Shown piece by piece: positions 1-6,700 of a stretch of DNA of 13,134 nucleotides. The notes beneath the pieces were generated by a model that did not search any database, was not told the DNA's origin, and saw nothing but the letters and a program-made list of their open reading frames with translations. Position 1 is the first letter of the stretch. Each line of letters starts with the position of its first letter. The position numbers and the translations under genes were made by a program. This stretch comes from JAGOTP01 sp964359565. Its GTDB lineage: Bacteria; Patescibacteriota; Patescibacteriia; 2-12-FULL-60-25. The DNA is taken from NCBI GenBank assembly GCA_964359565.1, contig CAYHTN010000038.1, forward strand, positions 1 through 13,134, given 5' to 3'.

Positions 1-14
1 CATGCCAAGAGAGA

Positions 15-497
15 TTATTTCAAGTTTGCGAGTAGTGATTTCATGCCTTCACCGCCTCCGTTCCAACGCGCGAGCGGCTCGCCGTTTCCGTTCACTTGTA
101 CGAAGGTATCTTGCGTCGTCACACCGTACTGCTGCTTCAAGGCTTTTTCCGTGTCGTAGTCCGTTTTGATGATCGTGACGCCTGAAGGAATACTACTCAG
201 GTTTGTTGTGAAGTCGGCATCGGCCGCCTTGCACGAAGGGCACCATTTTGCGTGAAAGAAGAGAACCGTTCTTCCACCGGATCGTTGAGCGGCTGAGAGT
301 GTTTCTGGCGAATACGCGACGTATGATCCCGCTGTTTGGAGAGCATCCGTCGTGGTCGCAGTATCCGTAGGTTGAATCGTACCTTCAAGGGCGACGACGG
401 GAGCATTTTGTGGTTGAACGGTAGCAGTTTGAGGATTGCAGCCTGCGCCTAAAAAGGTCAAGATGGAAGCACCGAGAACAAGAGAGGTTGATTTCAT
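15..497 (-). CDS. Thioredoxin-fold lipoprotein
   Basis: The product is 160 residues. It starts with a lipoprotein signal: Lys2, a hydrophobic stretch, then a lipobox LGAGC with Cys20 as the lipidation site. A Thr/Gln/Pro-rich linker (about residues 21-60) tethers the domain to the membrane. The thioredoxin-like domain follows from about residue 65, with the redox motif WCPSC at 85-89 after the buried strand TVLFFHAK. By family knowledge it is a thiol-disulfide exchange or reducing protein acting outside the cytoplasmic membrane; its substrate is not known. The usual cis-Pro loop is not evident: after YGV the sequence reads TTQDTFVQV, so substrate handling may differ from classical thioredoxin. 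The ATG at 497 is chosen because it gives a complete signal peptide. No Shine-Dalgarno sequence precedes it. It is monocistronic as far as seen, and divergent from the pilus operon. Family call is sure; the exact role is open. Confidence 0.88.
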   Translation of the reverse strand: MKSTSLVLGASILTFLGAGCNPQTATVQPQNAPVVALEGTIQPTDTATTTDALQTAGSYVAYSPETLSAAQRSGGRTVLFFHAKWCPSCKAADADFTTNLSSIPSGVTIIKTDYDTEKALKQQYGVTTQDTFVQVNGNGEPLARWNGGGEGMKSLLANLK

Positions 498-512
498 AGA
501 AATGGCAAGATA

Positions 513-530
513 TGAATACTAAAGTATTCA
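513..530. promoter_or_regulatory. Perfect palindrome in the 5' leader of the thioredoxin-like gene
   Basis: TGAATACT-AA-AGTATTCA is an inverted repeat with 8-base arms and a 2-base centre. It lies between the predicted transcription start (near 537) and the start codon. A two-base loop is too tight for a good RNA hairpin, so a dimeric repressor operator is more likely than an RNA structure. A looser TTCAA-N8-TTGAA repeat (527-531 and 539-543) overlaps it. The regulator is unknown. Confidence 0.4.
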
Positions 531-543
531 ACTGAGTAATTGA

Positions 544-572
544 ATAGTAATACCACGTTATTTGTTCGTCAA
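544..572 (-). promoter_or_regulatory. Sigma70-type promoter of the thioredoxin-like gene
   Basis: Read on the minus strand, TTGACG (567-572) is followed after exactly 17 bases by TACTAT (544-549). These match the consensus -35 and -10 boxes at 5 of 6 positions each. Transcription would start near 537, giving a leader of about 40 bases before the ATG at 497. Confidence 0.7.
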
Positions 573-632
573 CTGCTTTGCGATGTGAGAAAGATTTACG
601 CATTTAATCCGTTCATTCTAGAACATGTGTAA

Positions 633-728
633 GATACAGCTTCTTCCGTTCGCGTTCTTATCCTCAACGGCTCGCTCAAAGAGTCAGAGAAAGTTCAACC
701 TGCGCCTACGTATTCGAGTCTGATTTGA
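633..728 (+). pseudogene. Possible scrap of a flavodoxin-fold FMN reductase N-terminus
   Basis: A 31-codon open stretch with no start codon reads VRVLILNGSLKESEK near its beginning (about 648-692). This resembles the first beta strand and phosphate-binding loop (LILNGSLR-type) of NADPH-dependent FMN reductases. It is preceded in frame by a stop at 630-632; an ATG at 625 is in another frame. The stretch is short enough to be chance, and the rest of such a gene is absent. It overlaps the 3' end of a minus-strand small ORF, so at most one reading is likely right. Confidence 0.2.
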
Positions 729-838
729 TCCACGTTTTTTTGCGCGCGCAAGAGGTTCGAGCTAAACGTTTGCGGCGTGTTATAAACGGGACTTTTTTCC
801 ACCTTCTCCCAAGTAACGATATTTGTTATACTTGACAT
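695..838 (-). CDS. Possible 47-residue small protein
   Basis: An ATG-started ORF of 47 codons lies divergent to pilB, with only 8 bases between the two start codons. The peptide begins MSSITNIVTWEKVEKSP and ends DQIRLEYVGAG. It is soluble and mixed in charge, with codon choice like the neighbouring genes. No homologue is recognised. There is no clear promoter or Shine-Dalgarno sequence upstream (that DNA is pilB coding sequence), and its beginning overlaps the pilB -10 box. It may be a real small protein, the remains of a larger gene, or chance. The region 498-846 otherwise holds only promoters and one possible gene scrap. Confidence 0.3.
   Translation of the reverse strand: MSSITNIVTWEKVEKSPVYNTPQTFSSNLLRAQKNVDQIRLEYVGAG
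824..832 (+). promoter_or_regulatory. Extended -10 promoter of the pilus operon
   Basis: TGT-TATACT is an extended -10 element (TG at 824-825, hexamer 827-832) with no convincing -35. Transcription should begin near 839-840, only about 7 bases before the pilB ATG at 847. A second extended -10, TGT-TATAAA (778-786), lies upstream and could give a longer leader of roughly 50 bases. Confidence 0.5.
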
Positions 839-846
839 CTTGTTGT

Positions 847-2187
847 ATGCCCCTTCCTAAGAAAAAAACTGCGTCGTTAAAGATCGCAGCTAAAACGGTA
901 AAAGTTGAGACAAAAATACAACCCGCACGAGATTTCTTGACGATCGTTCAGGAAAATTTGAAGCAAACTCGTGCATTCAAACTCATCCCTCATATCGAAG
1001 AGCTTGAAAGTACGTCTACCGAATCGATTATTCGACTCATTGATGTCATCATTCTGAAGGCGTATCAATCAGGGACTTCCGACATTCATATTGATCCTGC
1101 TCCAGAAGGAGTTGTCATTCGTTTTCGGATTGATGGTGTGCTGCATGACGTGATCCTGCTTGAAAAGGATCTGCAACCCCTCATCATCACACGGTTGAAA
1201 GTTCTTTCTGGTCTCCGCACAGATGAGCATCTGGTTGCCCAAGATGGAGGATTTCGTATTAAGAATAATCTTCAAGAGGTGGAGCTGCGTGTTTCGATTG
1301 TCCCTACCTTTAACGGTGAGAATGCTGTTCTTCGTCTCCTTGTAGGAGGTGCCCAAGCTTTAGGTCTTGAACGACTTGGGTTTAGAGAAGAGGATTTAGA
1401 AACGCTTCGGCGCTACATCAAAAAACCTCACGGGATGATTCTCGCGACCGGACCAACCGGCTCTGGAAAGACGACCACGCTCTACTCGATTCTCCATGTC
1501 TTGAATTCACGAGACATCTCGATCGTGACCATTGAAGATCCGATTGAATATTCGGTGACGGGTATCACTCAGCTTCAAGTAGACATACGAACGAATTTTA
1601 CCTTTGCAACCGGCCTGCGCTCTATTGTTCGACAAGATCCAAATATCATCATGGTGGGAGAAATTCGCGATCGTGAAACAGCGAGCATCAGCGTAAATGC
1701 GGCCATGACGGGCCACCTGCTATTGTCTACGCTCCACACGACCGATGCGGCGACGACATTGCCGCGTCTCCTTGATATGGGGATCGAACCGTTTCTCATT
1801 GCCTCGACTGTCAATCTCATCATTGGACAGCGCTTGGTCCGTAGATTGTGTGAGACCTGTCGCATATCCGCTCCTTTATCTGAAGAAGAGCGGCTTGCAC
1901 TCAGCCCTAACCTGTCTGAAGAGGTGCTGAATAGTGCAAAGACCTTCTGGCGTCCAACCGGGTGTGAGGTCTGCTCGCACACGGGATACACTAAGCGTAT
2001 TGGAATCTACGAAATCTTAGAAGTCACTGAGGCTTTACGGAGTCTTATTATGCGTCGTGCCAACGCAGATGACGCGGCCGATGCCGCTAAAAAAGAGGGG
2101 ATGAAGACGATGTTAGAAGATGGCTTTCTCAAAGCCGCCCAAGGAATGACTTCCGTCGCAGAAATCATTCGTGTGATTAACGATTAG
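847..2187 (+). CDS. pilB: Type IV pilus assembly ATPase PilB (GspE/PulE family)
   Basis: This is the hexameric cytoplasmic ATPase that powers pilus extension. From the ATG at 847 it has 446 residues. Visible features are the N2 domain (DIHIDP, VVIRFRIDGVLHD), Walker A GPTGSGKTTT from about residue 202, the Asp-box region TIEDPIEY, the Walker B region IIMVGEIRD (about 268-275), the His box STLHTTDA (near 295), and a tetracysteine zinc motif CETC at 335-338 and CEVC at 373-376, typical of PilB/GspE rather than PilT. Full PilB proteins are usually about 560 residues; here the N-terminal MshEN/N1 domain is absent, replaced by about 60 residues beginning with a Lys-rich segment. A TTG at 823 would extend the frame, but it lies inside the promoter, so ATG 847 is preferred. 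It is the first gene of the pilus operon, 6 bases before pilC. No PilT is seen in the window. Confidence 0.93.
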   Translation: MPLPKKKTASLKIAAKTVKVETKIQPARDFLTIVQENLKQTRAFKLIPHIEELESTSTESIIRLIDVIILKAYQSGTSDIHIDPAPEGVVIRFRIDGVLHDVILLEKDLQPLIITRLKVLSGLRTDEHLVAQDGGFRIKNNLQEVELRVSIVPTFNGENAVLRLLVGGAQALGLERLGFREEDLETLRRYIKKPHGMILATGPTGSGKTTTLYSILHVLNSRDISIVTIEDPIEYSVTGITQLQVDIRTNFTFATGLRSIVRQDPNIIMVGEIRDRETASISVNAAMTGHLLLSTLHTTDAATTLPRLLDMGIEPFLIASTVNLIIGQRLVRRLCETCRISAPLSEEERLALSPNLSEEVLNSAKTFWRPTGCEVCSHTGYTKRIGIYEILEVTEALRSLIMRRANADDAADAAKKEGMKTMLEDGFLKAAQGMTSVAEIIRVIND

Positions 2188-2193
2188 GCCTCT

Positions 2194-3309
2194 ATGCCCA
2201 GTATTCGTGAGAAAAAGACTGAAGCGCCTAAGACACCTCTCCCAAAAAAGGTCCCATTTTATTTACATCTCTCGATTCACGATAAGACGTTATTTTTGAA
2301 ACACCTCACCGTCATGCTCGAGGCCGGTATCCCGTTACGGAACGCCCTCAAAACAATTCTTTTACAGAATAACTCATCGACTCTTAAATATGTCGTTGAA
2401 ACGGCGATAAAGGACATTTCAGACGGCCGCCAAATGACGTATACCCTCAAAAAATTTCCTCAGCTCTTTGATTCTTTTTTTGTAAACTCGATTCAGGTTG
2501 GCGAGTCCTCAGGAACGCTTTCAACCACTCTTCAATACCTTGGCCGGCAGATGGAGAAATCTGCTTCGCTCAAAAGCCAGGTGCGAGGTGCGCTCATTTA
2601 CCCCTTCATTGTGCTCTTTGGGGCTATTGGTATTGCTATTTATTTAGCCTTCTTCCTCCTCCCGCAACTCCTCCCTCTGTTCCAGACACTGTCGGTGAGC
2701 CTGCCTCTCAGTACCCGCATCCTCTTGTGGACCACTACCGCCATTCGGACGCAGTGGCCTTTCTTGCTCTTGGGGACCCTGGGTCTTATCACCGCCGTGT
2801 CCGTCGTTTGGCGTGTATCATTCGCGGTTCGGCTTATGTGTCACCGCATCCTCCTCTTTCTTCCTGTGGCTGGACACCTTTCCCGCGAGATACAAATTAA
2901 TCAGTTTGCACGCGTGCTCGGAACGCTGCTCACAAGCGGTACGCACATTGTCGAGGCCCTTGGTATTGCTGCCAACGCTGCTACTAATCTCGTGTACCGA
3001 CACCATTTTCAGCAGATTATGGAAGGCGTTCAGCGAGGAGAAACCATGACCAATGAGCTCGCAAAGCACACGCACCTTTTTTCACATACCGTTATTAGCC
3101 TAGTGACGATCGGAGAACAAACCGGCACCTTACCAAAGAGTTTGATGGCTCTGGGAGAATTTTCTGAACGTGATATTGAGGATACGATTAAAAACCTGAC
3201 GATCTTGATTGAACCTTTTATCCTCCTCTTGATGGGGGTTTTGGTCGGATTTATCGCCCTTTCCATCATCACGCCCATTTATCAGTTAACTCAGGGCGTT
3301 GTTCGCTGA
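2194..3309 (+). CDS. pilC: Type IV pilus inner-membrane platform protein PilC (GspF family)
   Basis: This polytopic membrane protein couples PilB to pilin insertion. The 371 residues contain the two tandem T2SSF four-helix domains, about residues 32-155 and 234-357. The paired signature glycines are visible as VGESSGTL (102-109) and IGEQTGTL (306-313). Hydrophobic segments lie at about 136-160, 188-208 and 341-361, matching the usual three-pass topology. The Lys/Pro-rich start (residues 1-20) is cytoplasmic. Length is close to the family norm of about 400. It begins 6 bases after the pilB stop without a Shine-Dalgarno sequence, so translational coupling is likely. The PilB-PilC order without an intervening pilT is notable. 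Confidence 0.93.
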   Translation: MPSIREKKTEAPKTPLPKKVPFYLHLSIHDKTLFLKHLTVMLEAGIPLRNALKTILLQNNSSTLKYVVETAIKDISDGRQMTYTLKKFPQLFDSFFVNSIQVGESSGTLSTTLQYLGRQMEKSASLKSQVRGALIYPFIVLFGAIGIAIYLAFFLLPQLLPLFQTLSVSLPLSTRILLWTTTAIRTQWPFLLLGTLGLITAVSVVWRVSFAVRLMCHRILLFLPVAGHLSREIQINQFARVLGTLLTSGTHIVEALGIAANAATNLVYRHHFQQIMEGVQRGETMTNELAKHTHLFSHTVISLVTIGEQTGTLPKSLMALGEFSERDIEDTIKNLTILIEPFILLLMGVLVGFIALSIITPIYQLTQGVVR

Positions 3310-3314
3310 TACCC

Positions 3315-3764
3315 ATGGCTCGTCCTTTTTTCACTTCTCGGGGATTTACGCTGTTAGAGCTCCTGCTGGTCTTAGCGCTGGGGATCATTCTCACGACCGC
3401 TAGTTATCTTCTTAGTGTACCTGCTATTCGTTCCTATGAATTCCAACGCATGCGAGAAACGGTGCATCGGGAACTGTGGCGGGCGCGCTCCGATACCATC
3501 GCAAACACGAAGGACAGTAATTGGGGCATACGGTTTTCTGGGAGTACTCTGACACGCTATCGAGGGAACTCGTACCCGAGCAGACAAATAGCAGATGATA
3601 TCGTCTACACATTTGGGAATCAGATCGTTTTTTCGGGCGCGGGTGAGGTGACATTTCTTCGTCCAGAAGGAACAGTCACGAGCACCCAGATCATTTTTCT
3701 CTCAGATTCGGTACGCAGTGTGACAATCACGATTCCTCCTTCGGGAGCTATTCTAACGCCCTAA
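3315..3764 (+). CDS. Minor pilin-like protein, GspH/FimT-type
   Basis: A 149-residue type IV prepilin. The class III signal is clear: a short basic leader ending in Gly10, then FTLLELLLVLALGI, with Phe11 as +1 and the conserved Glu15 as +5, followed by the hydrophobic alpha-1 helix. The soluble part includes a helical region (about 38-60, REL-WRARS) and then beta-rich sequence with an RFSGSTLTRYRG stretch and a GEVTFLRPEGTVTS strand pair, the pattern of GspH/FimT/FimU minor (pseudo)pilins. It should be cleaved and methylated by PilD and take a place near the pilus tip. It starts 5 bases after pilC and is followed 3 bases later by the PilV-like gene. The prepilin call is sure; the GspH assignment rests on operon position and pattern. 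Confidence 0.85.
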   Translation: MARPFFTSRGFTLLELLLVLALGIILTTASYLLSVPAIRSYEFQRMRETVHRELWRARSDTIANTKDSNWGIRFSGSTLTRYRGNSYPSRQIADDIVYTFGNQIVFSGAGEVTFLRPEGTVTSTQIIFLSDSVRSVTITIPPSGAILTP

Positions 3765-3767
3765 TCT

Positions 3768-5213
3768 ATGCGACGTACCTGGACTATCTCCCGCTTTTTA
3801 CATCCTCAACAACCCGCGCAATCACTCCTTGAAGTCATGATCGCGCTTGCTCTCATGGCGATCCTCTTCACCGCTTCATTTCTTGCTCTGACAGCACAGT
3901 TAGCGGAGATGAGTGCTAGCGAAGAGTCTATCGCGGCGCTTGCCTTTGCGAAAGAAGGGCTTGAAGCCTCTCATCTTATTCGGGATCGGGGTTGGAGCGA
4001 GCTTACAAGCGGCTCTCACGGGCTCGTCGCTGAAAATAACGTGTGGCGCTTTCAAGGCGCCTCGGATACTCAGGGAGATCTCACGCGAACCATCGCCGTC
4101 ACGGATGTGGGTCCGAATGAACGTCTTGTGCGTTCTGAGGTTCATTGGTTGACACATAGCCGTAGTCGACAAGTACACTTATCGACCATCGTCACCAATT
4201 GGCGGAACACCGTTCCCCTTCTTCTAAGTGGGAATTGGCAAAACCCACAAACCCTAAGCTCGATTGATCTCGGACCAGGAAATGAAGCGACCGCCTTAGC
4301 GGTTCGCTTAGGGATCGTCTATATAGCTGCTCAATCTTCTAGTAGTAATAAACCAGATTTGTTTATTGTAGACGCCACCGATCCCAGCGCCCCGTTGATG
4401 CGTGGGACGATCAATACGGGTGATGGTTTGAATGCGATCGCCTTATCGGGATCATATGCCTTTGTCGCAAATGGTGATGATCATGAAAACGAACAATTGC
4501 AGGTCGTAAGCCTCAGCAATTTGGATTCACCGACCCTGGTTCGTTCTCTCGGTCTCGGAGATGACGATCAACAAGCGTTGAGTATTGCGATCTCGGGCAC
4601 GACTGCGTACGTCGGTACCGAAAATTCAAGCAGTCAACCGGAGCTCTTTGTCGTTGATATCACCGTTCCAACTAATCCAGTCGTGCGGGGGTCCTTGGAA
4701 GTAGGTGGAGCGGTTAATAGAATCGCGATCCATGGTGACCGAGTTGTCCTCGCAACAAGCAAAGACACGGCGGAGCTTATTGTCGTCAATGCGACGGTGC
4801 CAACAGCCCCAGTCCAGTCTGGCTCCTACAATGCGGCAGGTTCAAATAATGCGCTCGGGCTCTTTATCAATCCACAGGACCATCGCGCCTACCTTACGCG
4901 GCAGAGTGGATCAGCGAGTAACCCAGATGTTTTTGTTCTAGATCTCACGAATCCAGATGTACCAACTCTCCTTGGAACGAGTCTCCTCACGACAGATGTG
5001 AACGCGGTCTTTGCTGCCGATACCCTCGCTTTCTTTGCGACATCTGCCTCAAATGAGGAATTCAAGATCGTTGAAGCGAGTGACCCCACCGCCCTCACCC
5101 CGTATGGTGGGTTAAATTTCCCGCAAGTAGCCGCAGACCTGAAGTTTGAAAATAATATTATCTACGCCGCCGTACGCTCAAATGACGCGTTGCGTATCAT
5201 TACCTCTCAATAG
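3768..5213 (+). CDS. PilV/GspI-like minor pilin fused to an LVIVD-repeat beta-propeller
   Basis: This unusually large pilin-like protein has 481 residues. The prepilin signal is at residues 17-44: the leader ends in Ala17, then QSLLEVMIALALMAILF with Glu22 at +5, so Ala replaces the usual Gly at -1. Residues 45-150 resemble PilV/GspI heads (EGLEASHLIRDRGWSEL). From about 160 to the end come repeats of 44-50 residues, each with a core of the type LFIVDATDPSAP: starts near 197, 243, 292, 336, 387 and 431, with a last partial one at 474 (LRIIT). These match the LVIVD-repeat pattern, known to form beta-propellers. The likely role is a tip subunit displaying an adhesive or ligand-binding propeller outside the cell. 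No PilY1-like gene is present in the window, so this may fill that role (inference). It is the second of four minor pilins; the next ATG lies one base after the stop. Confidence 0.85.
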   Translation: MRRTWTISRFLHPQQPAQSLLEVMIALALMAILFTASFLALTAQLAEMSASEESIAALAFAKEGLEASHLIRDRGWSELTSGSHGLVAENNVWRFQGASDTQGDLTRTIAVTDVGPNERLVRSEVHWLTHSRSRQVHLSTIVTNWRNTVPLLLSGNWQNPQTLSSIDLGPGNEATALAVRLGIVYIAAQSSSSNKPDLFIVDATDPSAPLMRGTINTGDGLNAIALSGSYAFVANGDDHENEQLQVVSLSNLDSPTLVRSLGLGDDDQQALSIAISGTTAYVGTENSSSQPELFVVDITVPTNPVVRGSLEVGGAVNRIAIHGDRVVLATSKDTAELIVVNATVPTAPVQSGSYNAAGSNNALGLFINPQDHRAYLTRQSGSASNPDVFVLDLTNPDVPTLLGTSLLTTDVNAVFAADTLAFFATSASNEEFKIVEASDPTALTPYGGLNFPQVAADLKFENNIIYAAVRSNDALRIITSQ

Positions 5214-5214
5214 T

Positions 5215-5727
5215 ATGCCTATTCCACAGCTGCTTCTGAGAGGGCGACCCGGCTTTACCCTCATTGAAACAATCCTCTATACCTTGATCGTAACGATGAT
5301 ATTTTCAAGCTTTCTCTTCATTATGCAAGCAGCTTTTAGTACGCAAAAAAAATTCAAAAGCCATACGCTCCTTCAGGAAAACATGCGTTTTTCTATTCAA
5401 AAAATCGAATCACGCACCCATGCTGCCACGGCTATTACCTTCCCCACCGCAGGAAGTACGAGCACAAGGCTTGTCTTCTCTATGAGTGAATCTAGCAAAA
5501 ACCCGACGATCTTCGAATTAAATAATGGCCTCCTCTTATTTAGTGAAGGAAACGCTTCCAGTACGAGCCTTTTAACCGAAGACACAACGATTCGCGAGTT
5601 CATCGTAGCCCAGGTTGCTACAACTCCTCCTTCAATCAGAATCACACTAACAGCCCAGACAACCAATGGATTAAGCCCACCAGGAGCCGCTACCACAATT
5701 CAAGAAACGATCTCTCTCCGACGATAA
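5215..5727 (+). CDS. Minor pilin-like protein, PilW/GspJ-type
   Basis: From the ATG at 5215 this is a 170-residue prepilin. The leader ends at Gly13, then FTLIETILYTLIVTMIFSSF, with Phe14 as +1 and Glu18 as +5. Downstream is a long alpha-1 (QKKFKSHTLLQENMRFSIQKIES), then beta-rich sequence typical of PilW/GspJ heads. An ATG at 5146 in the same frame would add 23 residues, but it lies well inside the previous gene and would put 36 residues ahead of the cleavage site. The ATG at 5215, one base after the previous stop, fits the operon. It should be processed by PilD and join the tip complex. The prepilin call is firm; the GspJ assignment is from order and pattern. Confidence 0.85.
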   Translation: MPIPQLLLRGRPGFTLIETILYTLIVTMIFSSFLFIMQAAFSTQKKFKSHTLLQENMRFSIQKIESRTHAATAITFPTAGSTSTRLVFSMSESSKNPTIFELNNGLLLFSEGNASSTSLLTEDTTIREFIVAQVATTPPSIRITLTAQTTNGLSPPGAATTIQETISLRR

Positions 5728-5728
5728 T

Positions 5729-6133
5729 ATGTCTGTATACCGACCCCTCCTGCAACGCCGTGGCTCCGTTATGCTTCTGAGTACTTTAATCATGGGCACC
5801 ATTCTCTTATCCATTGCGATTGCTGGTTTTGATGCACTTTCTTATGAGCGAGGTGCGAATGTCGCGCATGCACAACAAGCCCAGGCACTCGCAGTCGCAA
5901 CCGGCTGTATGGAATACGCGATGCAACGTTTAGGACAGACGGCGAGCTATGGTGGGAGCCAAACATATCCAATCGACGGCCAGATATGCACGATCCTCCC
6001 AATCGAAGTGTCAACGGTCTGGACCATAAAAACCCAAGTGACCATTCAACAAGCAACTGCTCGAATACGTGTCGTCCTCTCTTCCCGTAGTCCTGTTACG
6101 ATCTCCGTCTGGCAGGAGGGAGCAGCCTTCTAA
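5729..6133 (+). CDS. PilX/GspK-like minor pilin without Glu5
   Basis: A 134-residue protein starting one base after the previous stop. A basic leader (LLQRRG) is followed by a hydrophobic segment SVMLLSTLIMGTILLSIAI (about 13-31). If cleavage falls after Gly12, position +5 is Leu, not Glu. The sequence after it (YERGANVAHAQQAQALAVATGCMEYAMQRL) looks like the PilX/GspK helix, with an Ala-rich stretch and a Cys. GspK is known to lack Glu5 and to cap the pseudopilus tip, so the missing Glu agrees with this position. It is shorter than typical PilX/GspK. An alternative is a membrane-anchored non-pilin accessory protein. Confidence 0.7.
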   Translation: MSVYRPLLQRRGSVMLLSTLIMGTILLSIAIAGFDALSYERGANVAHAQQAQALAVATGCMEYAMQRLGQTASYGGSQTYPIDGQICTILPIEVSTVWTIKTQVTIQQATARIRVVLSSRSPVTISVWQEGAAF

Positions 6134-6134
6134 G

Positions 6135-6163
6135 TTGTTGGTCTGTTTTTTACCTGCTACACT
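6135..6163 (+). promoter_or_regulatory. Internal promoter for the major pilin
   Basis: TTGTTG (6135-6140) is followed after 17 bases by TACACT (6158-6163), with TGC directly before it as an extended -10. Transcription should start near 6170, giving a leader of about 70 bases. The 108-base gap here is the only sizeable spacing in the pilus operon, which fits a need to make the major pilin in excess. Confidence 0.6.
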
Positions 6164-6241
6164 TCCCATACTCGTGGGGAGCAGCATTCTTAATTCTTAA
6201 GAGAACATCTCTTTTCCTTTTATCCCACAGCTCATTATTTT

Positions 6242-6700
6242 ATGAAGAATCATCTTCGCCCAGGATTTAGCTTGATTGAACTTTTGATCGTTATTGCCAT
6301 CATTGCCATTCTCGCGGGGGCCGTTATCCTTGCGGTAAACCCCGGTCGACAGTTCTCACAGGCTCGAAATTCGAGCCGTCGCACGCATGTCACGTCTATT
6401 TTAAATGCCATCGGTCAGAATACGGCTGACAACTCTGGCACGTTCACGTGTGCCGCAGGTGTGATTCCAGCGGTTTCAACCCCGATTCAGTCAGGCGCAG
6501 GGGGATATAATTTATGTGGCTGTGTTGTCCCAAATCAGCTCGCTTCCATGCCGTTCGATTCAGCTGCAGCAGGGGCACACTATACCAGCTGTGCTGACTA
6601 TACGACGGGCTATAATGTCATTCGTGAGGCCGCCTCAGGTCGCGTGACTGTTTCTGCTCCAGGCGCCGAACTCGGCCAAACGATCCAAGCGGTTCAATAA
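6242..6700 (+). CDS. pilA: Major type IV pilin
   Basis: A 152-residue prepilin with a textbook signal: a basic leader MKNHLRPG, then FSLIELLIVIAIIAILAG with Phe9 as +1 and Glu13 as +5. The helix continues through a NPGRQFSQARNSSRRTHV stretch (33-50) that resembles major pilins of Patescibacteria (NPARQFAQARDTQRR-type, from memory). The globular part is Gly/Ala/Ser-rich with four cysteines (70, 92, 94, 117), so up to two disulfides could stabilise it. It has its own promoter and sits last in the operon, next to the convergent pilD. Its classical helix and strong separate promoter make it the best candidate for the main filament subunit, against the less canonical pilins upstream. The start is the only sensible ATG; no Shine-Dalgarno sequence is present. 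Confidence 0.88.
   Translation: MKNHLRPGFSLIELLIVIAIIAILAGAVILAVNPGRQFSQARNSSRRTHVTSILNAIGQNTADNSGTFTCAAGVIPAVSTPIQSGAGGYNLCGCVVPNQLASMPFDSAAAGAHYTSCADYTTGYNVIREAASGRVTVSAPGAELGQTIQAVQ

Noticed and set aside
740..751. 12-base perfect palindrome TTGCGCGCGCAA next to a T run
   Set aside because: On the plus strand the T run comes before, not after, the palindrome, and on the minus strand it is followed by A, so it is no terminator. It may simply be part of the minus-strand small ORF.
823..846. TTG at 823 as the pilB start
   Set aside because: The codon lies in the promoter, just before the -10 hexamer, and adds a Cys-Cys segment with no family match.
5146..5214. Upstream ATG for the PilW/GspJ-like pilin, adding 23 residues
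   Set aside because: It lies inside the preceding gene and gives an over-long leader before the cleavage site. The ATG at 5215 fits both the operon spacing and prepilin leaders.
6162..6181. Stem CTTCCCA/TGGGGAG before the major pilin as a 5' leader hairpin
   Set aside because: The predicted start point (about 6170) falls in the loop, so the main transcript would not carry the left arm. It also lacks a T run, so it is not a terminator.
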